From NCBI GenBank assembly GCA_016223145.1, contig JACRPN010000015.1:1-64000 (forward strand): a DNA stretch of 64,000 nucleotides, in the 5' to 3' direction. The notes beneath the pieces were generated by a model that saw only the letters and a program-made list of their open reading frames with translations, ran no database searches and was not told the origin of the DNA. This document shows positions 27,424 to 33,959 of this stretch, piece by piece (positions within the stretch are counted from its first letter, which is position 1; every line of letters begins with the position of its first letter). The DNA is from Armatimonadota bacterium. Lineage in GTDB: Bacteria; Armatimonadota; Fimbriimonadia; Fimbriimonadales; Fimbriimonadaceae. Made by a program: the position numbers and the translations under genes.

Positions 27424-28044
27424 CTACTCGCCCACGTAGTTCATGATCCCGATACAGCCCATGATTTCGTGGCTCTCATCTCGCAATGGGAGGGCCTTTA
27501 GGATCATCTTGCTAAACTCGCCCTCAAGGCGAACGGTCGATTCCTTCCCCTTCAATGCACTCAAGTGCATGGCGATCGGAGGGTGGTTGGGGTCTTCGCT
27601 CTTAAAGATCTCATAAACCGTCTTGCCAACCTCCCACAGCACGCCGAAATGCTCTTTGGGCATGACTCCGTTGGCGATCATGGAGATCCGCAGCTTCAGA
27701 TCGGTCGCCCAAACGGTCGACTGGATCTGCTCCATCGCAAGCTCCAAGAGGCCCAGCGAAGCGCGCAGCTCCAAGAGGTCGTGCTCGCGTTTCGCGATGT
27801 GTTCAGCCAGGCCTTCTCGATCCACGTTTGCCGCTCGCAGCGCCAGCTCGGCGCGATCACTGATGACCTTGGCGACGGAGTCGGTCCGGCCCACGCCCCC
27901 GGCCTTGAGCCGGATGCGCAGCCAGTAGGTGTTGACAGTGCCTATACTAACGCCCAACGTGTGGGCAATCCCCTCGTTGGTGTATCCCTTAGTTGCCAGT
28001 TCAACGATTTCGGATTCTCTCGGTGAGAGTTGGATGTTGCTCAT
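27424..28044 (-). CDS. LuxR-type HTH protein with C-terminal PAS-like domain
   Basis: A 206-residue regulator in reversed order: the LuxR HTH is at the N-terminus (LSPRESEIVELATKGYTNEGIAHTLGVSIGTVNTYWLRIRLK). A coiled linker follows (about residues 75-105, AEHIAKREHDLLELRASLGLL). A PAS-like domain ends the protein (TVWATDLKLRISMIANG through LPLRDESHEIMGCIGIMNYVG). The TVW-x-TD-x-x-L/R opening and the final MGCIGI strand fit a PAS fold sensing an unknown signal. The N-terminal HTH arrangement is less common than C-terminal HTH. No operon partner was seen. Confidence 0.8.
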   Translation of the reverse strand: MSNIQLSPRESEIVELATKGYTNEGIAHTLGVSIGTVNTYWLRIRLKAGGVGRTDSVAKVISDRAELALRAANVDREGLAEHIAKREHDLLELRASLGLLELAMEQIQSTVWATDLKLRISMIANGVMPKEHFGVLWEVGKTVYEIFKSEDPNHPPIAMHLSALKGKESTVRLEGEFSKMILKALPLRDESHEIMGCIGIMNYVGE

Positions 28045-28159
28045 CAGGAATCGAGCCCCTTCCTCTGTTTGTTTATCCTAATTGTTGGCGCAAGCGCAAC
28101 TGGCCGAAAAATCAGTCTGACCGCTCTCAGAGGTACCTTCTGTACCTAGGGTTGTGCCG

Positions 28160-28423
28160 TCAATGCTCTTGTGTCACGTTGAGACGCTTTAAGACTGCGG
28201 AAACCATCGCGTGCCGGATGATCCCATCCGCGAGGTCGTCGCTATCCGAACTATACTCGCCCGCATCAACGCGCTCCTTAAGTCCGTTCAAGACGGCATC
28301 AGGGTTCGGTGTGTTCAGCAGGATGAGTAGGTCCTCAACCAGCTTTTGGTCCATTGTCCCGTCCTTATTGGCTGCAATGGAGTGCTCCATATAGATCACC
28401 ATGCCCCATGATGCGGCTCCCAT
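28160..28423 (-). CDS. Small hypothetical protein
   Basis: A protein of up to 87 residues that I do not recognise. The likely coding part begins at the in-frame ATG at 28390 (MEHSIAANKDG). It reads as helical and acidic (KLVEDLLILLNTPNPDAVLNGLKERVDAGEY), with ADGIIRHAMVSAVLKRL near the end. Codon pattern and amino-acid balance look real, but no motif fixes a role. It stands alone on the minus strand, upstream of the LuxR-PAS gene. Confidence 0.45.
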   Translation of the reverse strand: MGAASWGMVIYMEHSIAANKDGTMDQKLVEDLLILLNTPNPDAVLNGLKERVDAGEYSSDSDDLADGIIRHAMVSAVLKRLNVTQEH

Positions 28424-28857
28424 ACAAGTCGGTTCTTTGGCTGTCCGCTATTCCATGGACAGTAAATGTCTGGTGCAGCCCAAGTCGCGCTGACCCCAAG
28501 TCCCTGCTTTGGGCGCGATCAAGTGACGCGCGTCGCGCGAATCCGGCTATGGAGCAACGGCCGATCCCGGGCGATGCGCAACGCCGTCACCGGGAGCCCT
28601 GGGGCAGCCCGCGTGTGTCCGAGGAGCACCGCAAGTTGACATCTTCTCCTCCAAAGCACTTAGGGGCGTGAACCTCTTTACAGCCTCTGCTGCGTGTTCA
28701 ACATCCATTCCCAATGTACTCATTTTCCAGAAGTGAAGGGAGATTTGGAGGATTTCGAGGACGAGGTAGGCGCCCATTCACCCTTAGCCCGGGTACCGGG
28801 TGCGGTATGCCGGCTGCAAGTGGGTGCCACCCCGCTTGAGCGGGGTGTATAGGGCGC
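28424..28857. other. 434-bp intergenic region
   Basis: I see no convincing gene. The end of the region carries the CACCCCGCT/AGCGGGGTG hairpin (28828-28847), just past the stop of the leftward caspase-like gene, where it may help end transcription. Confidence 0.5.
28828..28847 (-). repeat. Hairpin CACCCCGCT-TG-AGCGGGGTG, copy 2
   Basis: A perfect 9-bp stem 11 bp beyond the caspase-like stop codon. It lacks a T-run. The same stem and the preceding GGGTGC occur at 25639-25658, so it is a repeat rather than a dedicated terminator. Confidence 0.6.
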
Positions 28858-29763
28858 CTACTTCTTCGGAAAGAACATGAATTGCCCCTCTCCCAGGGTC
28901 TTCCAGACCGGGATCTGGCGCATTTTCATGAGTTCTGCGACGTCGCGGCGGATGTTCGGCAGAAGGTCGCTCACCAGATAGGGCCTTCCGCCTGCCGCTT
29001 CCTTCTTGCAGTGCTTCAGCATCGTCTGCGTCAACGCCCCGCCGCCGATCTTGGGCACCTCGTAGGAGCTTTCGAAGCTCATGCTGGAGAGCAGAATCAC
29101 CGTCCCAGGCGCAGCCAGAAACTTCTTGAGCGCCTCTTCCGGCCAGGTGGAGACCTTGATGATCCCGCCTCCGGCATGGCAGCAGTCGAAGACGATCAGC
29201 TTGTGCTTCGGCGGCGACTTCTGTACGGCCTCGATCAGCCCCTCAAGCGGCACCTTTTCGATGGTGACCTGCGGCTCGCCCGAGACCCCGTCCCTATCCA
29301 CCGAGGGATAAATGAACGAAGCCTCGCTGCCGGACGGAAAAAGACCCTCCGAGGAGCCTGTCGTCAGCACGCCATGCCCGCCTACATAAAACACGAGACA
29401 CGTCTCGGCGGGTAGCGAATAGAGCCCCGCGATCGCCTTGAAAAGCGACGACTTCGAGACGTCCTTTCCGAGGAGCATCTGGATGTCGCCTGCGGGATAG
29501 CCGCTTGAGAGCAGGAACTCCCGTATCGCCTTGGCATCGCTCTCTGCGAAGTTCAGGTTGTTGAGCGATGGAGGCTCGTCGCGATTGGCGGTGATCACTT
29601 CGAGCGAGGCCCCACTTCCCTTCGTGTAGTTGTCTACGCCGATCAGGACGGCGTGCGCCCGCTTGTAGCCCGCAGCGGCGATCTCCTGTGAGACCTCGAC
29701 GCCCCGCGCCTGGCCCACGTCTTGGGCCAGAAGGTTAAGGGCCAGCACCGCAGCGACCAGCAT
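28858..29763 (-). CDS. Secreted caspase-like (C14, metacaspase-type) protein
   Basis: A 301-residue cysteine peptidase of the caspase fold. The N-terminus (MLVAAVLALNLLAQ) is a short export signal. The p20 core is seen in AHAVLIGVDNYTKG and NLNFAESDAKAIREFLLSSGYP. CLVFYVGGHG carries the catalytic His at residue 130, and LIVFDCCHAGG carries the catalytic Cys at about 195. VILLSSMSFESSYE and GGGALTQTMLKHC follow, as in family members that recognise basic substrates. There is no separate effector or sensor domain. Bacterial metacaspases of this shape are common in multicellular or developmentally complex phyla; the substrate is unknown. Confidence 0.87.
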   Translation of the reverse strand: MLVAAVLALNLLAQDVGQARGVEVSQEIAAAGYKRAHAVLIGVDNYTKGSGASLEVITANRDEPPSLNNLNFAESDAKAIREFLLSSGYPAGDIQMLLGKDVSKSSLFKAIAGLYSLPAETCLVFYVGGHGVLTTGSSEGLFPSGSEASFIYPSVDRDGVSGEPQVTIEKVPLEGLIEAVQKSPPKHKLIVFDCCHAGGGIIKVSTWPEEALKKFLAAPGTVILLSSMSFESSYEVPKIGGGALTQTMLKHCKKEAAGGRPYLVSDLLPNIRRDVAELMKMRQIPVWKTLGEGQFMFFPKK

Positions 29764-29891
29764 GATCTAATTATGGGTGCGCGCTTGCCAAATTGGACGT
29801 TAAGGGGGTGCGCCGCGGCCCGACCTTTGGGAAGTGGCAACAATCTATATTGCCAGATCCACTGCCAGGCCCCACACGGCTCACTCCATTT

Positions 29892-30344
29892 TCAGCGAAT
29901 TCCTGGTTGCTCCCTATTGCCCTGGCACTTGTGGGGGCCGGGTTGGTGCGCACCTTCATGGCCACAAGCGCCGGCAATGCAGAGCACTTTCGTCCCGCAC
30001 ACCGGGCAAGCAGGCGCGATCTGACAAAGGTGTTTCTTGGGGTACGTGTGCCCACCTCCATGCCCGCACTTGAGCAAGCACCTTCGCTTTGCACCACATA
30101 CCTCGCACTTGGCCTCGCGGCTGCACGGATGCTCGGCGGCCGAGTGGGAGTCTCTGCGTTGGAAGCCTGGGTGCTGGCTCGGCAGGATGCACCGGAGAAG
30201 TCTATGGCAGCCGGAACATGTGAAGTACCGCCTGCAGGTTTCAAAGCCGCCGGCAAGGCTCGGACCGCTGGCCCAAGCCATGAACAGCGCCATCAGCACC
30301 ACGGACAGATGTGCTTTTGAGAAACGGACGGCAATCTTGTGCAT
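29892..30344 (-). CDS. Cys/His-rich secreted small protein
   Basis: A 150-residue protein with a likely signal peptide (hydrophobic stretch at about residues 14-31, ending ASGPSLAGG) and about 17 cysteines. Repeated pairs such as CSGCH, CEVCG, CPVCG, CGHGGGHTYPKKHLC and CGHEGAHQPGPHKC look like zinc-binding or disulfide-linked knuckles, with two imperfect CGH-GAH-C repeats near the C-terminus. I know no family for it. It lies on the same strand as the caspase-like gene, upstream of it (128 bp gap), so the two may be expressed together. Confidence 0.5.
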   Translation of the reverse strand: MHKIAVRFSKAHLSVVLMALFMAWASGPSLAGGFETCRRYFTCSGCHRLLRCILPSQHPGFQRRDSHSAAEHPCSREAKCEVCGAKRRCLLKCGHGGGHTYPKKHLCQIAPACPVCGTKVLCIAGACGHEGAHQPGPHKCQGNREQPGIR

Positions 30345-30464
30345 TTCCAGGCGCCTCCTGCACGGATGCAGTCATTTACAGGACCCTGATTGCAGCCGGC
30401 TGGTTCCCAGGCGCTGGCTACCAGACATCCAACTCATAGTCCCGATGGACTCTGTCCCTGCCCG

Positions 30465-31421
30465 TCACCCGGCTTTGTAGCGCCTCCTCAGCATAGCTGC
30501 GCAGCCAAGTACAAGTGCAGCCATAGTTCCCGGCTCGGGCACCAAGTTCAGCTCGTGCAGCTCGACCCCTGCGGTATCGCAGCGCAGGCTTAAACTCGCC
30601 GTGTTCGAGAAGTCGGCGTTCGAGAATATCTCGAAGGGTCCAGGGACCTTCGCCGTCGCGCGAATCCGGTAGTTCACCTGGAACGGGGTGTTGGCGGGAG
30701 CGTCGAATACGTCGTTGAAGCCCTCCAAATAGTTCAGGTCGAACATCTTGTCCTGATCCCCGCGCACCGTCGATTCCAGCGTGTTCGTGGTGTCGGACCA
30801 GGCGCCTACCCAGCCGGCATCCGAAAAGCTGCCGCCGCCGACGCTGAACGACGTGGACAGACCCGAACCTCCGCCGAGGGTTGCGCCGATATCCAACACG
30901 TTGAACGCGAAATCGGCGATGTCCACTTTGATGTCGATGCTTGCAAAGGCCTCGTCGGTGTAATACGCGGTGAAGAGCCAGCCTTCCAAGAAGTAGTGAA
31001 TGTCGATCGGAATCGGGTCCGAACTGGCCGAAGTCGCCATCCACCAGGATTGGACCTCGACGGTCGTCTCGGCAAAGCAGTCCTCGGGCGGGTCGTTCCC
31101 TGGGCTCCAGCCGCCCGCCCTTGCAAAAAGGTGCTCCTGGCCCGGGTGAAAGACCTCGCCCCACGCGTTGGACTCGTCGTAGCAGGTGGTCCTGTCGCTT
31201 CGGCCGATCCCCGTGTCGCCCCCGACGATCGCGCTGCTCTGAGCCATCGTGTGTGCTGGGTTGCTTGAGAACGGCGAGGCTTCATAGCCTGTGTTCACGC
31301 CTCCGTTCAGACCCTGATAATAGGCGTTGGTCGTCACTCGAACGAAGGACTGCTGTGTCGCTATTGCCGAAGAAAACACGGCAAGCGCGGCCAAAATGGC
31401 AAGGTTTCGCAAAGATTTCAA
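30465..31421 (-). CDS. PEP-CTERM surface protein
   Basis: A 318-residue exported protein. The signal peptide covers about residues 1-21 (LRNLAILAALAVFSSAIA). The body is a beta-rich Gly/Ser/Asp domain with paired cysteines (TTCYDE and DDC-like). The end is the sorting motif VPEPGTMAALVLGCAAMLRRRY: PEP, a hydrophobic helix, then basic residues. PEP-CTERM proteins are processed by an exosortase and end up on the surface or in extracellular matrix; no exosortase gene is in this window. It is close in pattern to the protein at 44952-45827 (both have a TDEAFAS/GGSF-type body). Confidence 0.88.
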   Translation of the reverse strand: MKSLRNLAILAALAVFSSAIATQQSFVRVTTNAYYQGLNGGVNTGYEASPFSSNPAHTMAQSSAIVGGDTGIGRSDRTTCYDESNAWGEVFHPGQEHLFARAGGWSPGNDPPEDCFAETTVEVQSWWMATSASSDPIPIDIHYFLEGWLFTAYYTDEAFASIDIKVDIADFAFNVLDIGATLGGGSGLSTSFSVGGGSFSDAGWVGAWSDTTNTLESTVRGDQDKMFDLNYLEGFNDVFDAPANTPFQVNYRIRATAKVPGPFEIFSNADFSNTASLSLRCDTAGVELHELNLVPEPGTMAALVLGCAAMLRRRYKAG

Positions 31422-31598
31422 TAAAACCCCCTAAGAACCTCCCCTCAAAACTGGGATGGCTCCCCTGCTCCGGCTGATGAAGCCGAGTATCTGGCATCTT
31501 ACGACAGAACGCAGCAAGGATACGAGTACGAATTACCAGGTTTTGAAGCGTCGCCGGTCAGCGAACTGAAGGAGGTCGGGGAGCGGAGATCGTCTGCG

Positions 31599-31865
31599 CT
31601 ACGGCCGGCTCTCCTCCTTCCAATCGCCTTCGAGCAGCTTTTCGATGACCTCCGGAGGAGGATCGGCGGGGCGCGTCTCCTTCACCCTTTTGAGCATGGC
31701 CTCCAGGCTCTCAAGGAAGCGCCGGCATGGACCGCAACGCAGGACGTGCGCCATCGCATATAGGCGCTTGAATCCCTTCAGCCTTCCTTCGGCCTGCCCG
31801 TGGAGCATGTTCACCATGAACGTGCATGGCTGGTCGTGGTCGTGTTTGTGAAAAAGCCTTTTCAT
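31599..31865 (-). CDS. Small zinc-finger anti-sigma-like protein
   Basis: An 88-residue soluble protein starting within the stop of the ECF sigma gene (ATGA overlap, 31862-31865). The HVLRCGPCRRFLESLE stretch fits the H-x3-C-x2-C knuckle of zinc-binding anti-sigma (zf-HC2/ZAS-like) domains. The usual membrane helix is missing, so it would act in the cytoplasm. The order sigma then anti-sigma with coupled translation supports a regulator of the neighbouring ECF factor. The C-terminal part is a short helical tail rich in Pro/Glu/Lys. Confidence 0.75.
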   Translation of the reverse strand: MKRLFHKHDHDQPCTFMVNMLHGQAEGRLKGFKRLYAMAHVLRCGPCRRFLESLEAMLKRVKETRPADPPPEVIEKLLEGDWKEESRP

Positions 31866-32401
31866 GGCGCCTCCGTGTCGATGGGGATCGTCTCAGCGAG
31901 CGCGTTTCTGAGCATGTGTCGCGCGCGATGGAGTCTTGAACTCAAGGTTCCAAGTGGGATGTCGAGGATGGTGGCGGCTTCCTTGTAGGGGACCTCTTCC
32001 ACGTCGCATAGGACCAGCGCCTCCCGGAATTCCAGCGGCAGATTCCCGATCTCTTCGTTGATCTGTTCCAGCGCAATCCGCCGCATGGCCTGGGCCGAGA
32101 CCGGCATGTGGTGGCAGACCGCATTTGCCATAGCCTCCGGGGGCTCCAGGACCAGGGACTTGCGCCGAACCTCTTGCAAGTGCTCGTTCCGCAACACCTT
32201 GAGCATCCACGCCCGCGCGTTTTGGCCGTCGAACCGGTCCCACCCCTTGGCACATTGAAGCAGCGCCCGGCCGACGAGGTCCTCAGGATTCCCGCGCGGC
32301 CCTGTCAGGCGCGTCGCAAAGCGGTAGAGGATGGGCAGTTCCCGCCGAACCGCCGACTCAAGGGAGTCGGCGGCAGCGGGAGCGTAGGTTCGAGTGGGCA
32401 T
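31862..32401 (-). CDS. ECF-type RNA polymerase sigma factor
   Basis: A 179-residue sigma-70 family ECF factor. Region 2 reads LESAVRRELPILYRFATRLTGPRGNPEDLVGRALLQC, then ARAWMLKVLRNEHLQEVRR. Region 4 reads LPLEFREALVLCDVEEVPYKEAATILDIPLGTLSSRLHRARHMLRNAL, with the HTH complete. Its start codon overlaps the stop of the spondin-type PEP-CTERM gene by 1 bp (TGATG at 32399-32403) and its stop overlaps the anti-sigma gene by 4 bp. The three are therefore a tightly coupled operon, read leftwards. Confidence 0.93.
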   Translation of the reverse strand: MPTRTYAPAAADSLESAVRRELPILYRFATRLTGPRGNPEDLVGRALLQCAKGWDRFDGQNARAWMLKVLRNEHLQEVRRKSLVLEPPEAMANAVCHHMPVSAQAMRRIALEQINEEIGNLPLEFREALVLCDVEEVPYKEAATILDIPLGTLSSRLHRARHMLRNALAETIPIDTEAP

Positions 32402-33141
32402 CAGGAGGCTTTCGCCTTCCTCCTAAGGATGAGCCCGGCTCCAAGGGCCAGAGCGGCGATGCTCGAGGGCTCAGGAACGGGCAGGACGGTCACGGTCGCC
32501 AGGTGCGTGTCGTTCGACCAATCGGGCAGGGCCTGCCAACTGTCGCCGTAACCCGAGACGATGGTCTCGTGCACGCGGATAGCTGAGTTGGAGTCCGGTG
32601 TGTTCCCCGAGCCGCCCAACGCTGCAAGATCGGCCATATTCTGCGTGTTCTCCTCGGTGCCCGCATCCCAAGCGCGAGCCCCATAGATGTTGACGCTGAA
32701 GCCCGTTGGAGTGGAGCCCTCAAACAAGTTGAGGCCCATCGAACTCAAGCTTTCACCGATGAATCCGTCGTTGGTCTTGCCAAGCATCGAAGCGAACTGA
32801 AAGTAGCCGTGAGAGACGTCGGCGCTGATGTTCGCCGTGCGCGTCTGGCCTGGCAGCAGCGGCCCGCCGCTCAGCGTGCCAAAGGCTTGCACCGAGGATC
32901 CCGCGGCGGCAGCGATGCCAAGCATGGTTGTGGCGTTGCCGGTTTCGGCGATCCTCTTGATGCCCGCAGAGGCAGGGCTCCCGAAGGCGAAGATGTCGAA
33001 CGACGCGTCGCTGACCGACCAGAAAAGGGGGCTGAGCGGCTGGGGGCCGTGGTTTTCCCAGATGATTTGGAAATTGGCGGCGCCGGCGAGCGGAATAGCC
33101 GCCAAGGTTGCAGCGGCAGCAGCGAGTTTTGAAAGTTTCAC
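32401..33141 (-). CDS. Spondin-domain PEP-CTERM protein
   Basis: A 246-residue exported protein. The signal peptide covers about residues 1-21 (AAAAATLAAIPLAGA). It is followed by a spondin-N-like domain (FQIIWENHGPQPLSPLFWSVSDASFDIFAFGSPASAGIKRIAETG, then LPGQTRTANISADVSHGYFQFASML with a KTNDGFIG segment), which elsewhere binds matrix partners. The C-terminal sorting motif is VPEPSSIAALALGAGLILRRKAK. It is the first gene of a spondin/ECF sigma/anti-sigma operon, an unusual place for a structural surface protein. It is divergent from the hypothetical gene at 33183, with 41 bp between the starts. Confidence 0.88.
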   Translation of the reverse strand: MKLSKLAAAAATLAAIPLAGAANFQIIWENHGPQPLSPLFWSVSDASFDIFAFGSPASAGIKRIAETGNATTMLGIAAAAGSSVQAFGTLSGGPLLPGQTRTANISADVSHGYFQFASMLGKTNDGFIGESLSSMGLNLFEGSTPTGFSVNIYGARAWDAGTEENTQNMADLAALGGSGNTPDSNSAIRVHETIVSGYGDSWQALPDWSNDTHLATVTVLPVPEPSSIAALALGAGLILRRKAKAS

Positions 33142-33182
33142 GATGTGTTTTCCTCCGAATCAAAAAGTGCTTCCGCGATTGG

Positions 33183-33626
33183 ATGCACACGGTGAATGAA
33201 AATGCTGACGGCGCTTTGAAACTTCCCGACGATTGGCAAGAAGCCGTCAAAACCACCTGCCTACTCGCCGAATTGATCGACGGCACTTGGCGCCGCGCAA
33301 AGCTCCTCTCCATGGCCGACGGCAACCAAATGCTCGCCGAAGCGCTGGCGCTGGTCGGGCGGGGCAAGGTGTTCTACGACGAGCCGCGCGAGTTCTGGAA
33401 GATAATGGGCAAGGGCGGCACGTTCGGCGAGGCGTGGAAGCGGTATTTCCAGGTGGAGTCGGCGGACGCCCGGCCGGCGCAGGACGGCATCGGCCGCAAG
33501 CGAAGCACCTTCTGGAGCCTATTGGGCGACTTCACGCTGAGGTTGCCGGAGGGGTTGGTGAATCCTGGGCAGGGAGGCAAGCAAGGGAGTGGCCGCCGAA
33601 CTTGCTGTGCCAAAGAGCCGTGCTGA
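33183..33626 (+). CDS. Hypothetical protein divergent from the spondin gene
   Basis: A 147-residue soluble protein starting at the ATG at 33183 (the frame is open further upstream). The text KLPDDWQEAVKTTCLLAELIDGTWRRAKLLSMADGNQMLAEALALVGRGKVFYDEPREFWKIMGKG looks like a compact helical domain. The C-terminal 40 residues are less ordered. I know no family. It shares a 41-bp divergent region with the spondin/sigma operon, so the two could be co-regulated. Confidence 0.6.
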   Translation: MHTVNENADGALKLPDDWQEAVKTTCLLAELIDGTWRRAKLLSMADGNQMLAEALALVGRGKVFYDEPREFWKIMGKGGTFGEAWKRYFQVESADARPAQDGIGRKRSTFWSLLGDFTLRLPEGLVNPGQGGKQGSGRRTCCAKEPC

Positions 33627-33959
33627 TTCCAATGACACCACCCTAAATGGTGGAGCCACCCAAAGATCATATCCTGGGTACCCCCACCCGAATGGGTGGC
33701 CCGCCGGGGGCGAAGTAGCAGCCACGGAGTGCCACAGCGGCGAATGACCTGTAGGTCGAGATCCGGGCCGGGGGACAGGAATACCGGAAGCACGGGTAGG
33801 GCTGGTAGAGCTTTTCGGGACGCCTGCAAGGAACGCGAGAAACCAGGCAGGGACCCTCCCCGAGCGCCTGACCCGTCGTCCCTGGCCGGGGGCGCGCTTC
33901 AACGATTCAGGAAGTCTCTCGGGCCACTTCCCGCGAGAGAACTCGAAAACAAACCCAGT
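33627..33959. other. Intergenic region with a two-hairpin element
   Basis: I see no convincing gene. Positions 33631-33714 hold a two-hairpin element that recurs at 40940-41026. The remainder (33715-33959) shows only a Gly/Arg-rich pseudo-frame. Confidence 0.6.
33631..33714. repeat. Two-hairpin element, copy A
   Basis: Hairpin CCACC..GGTGG is followed by AGCCACCCAAAGA, a 15-bp variable spacer, hairpin CCACCC-GAAT-GGGTGG and GGGGCGAAG. Copy B (40940-41026) keeps the order and the conserved AGCCACCCAAWGA but changes the stem bases in pairs. Confidence 0.7.
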
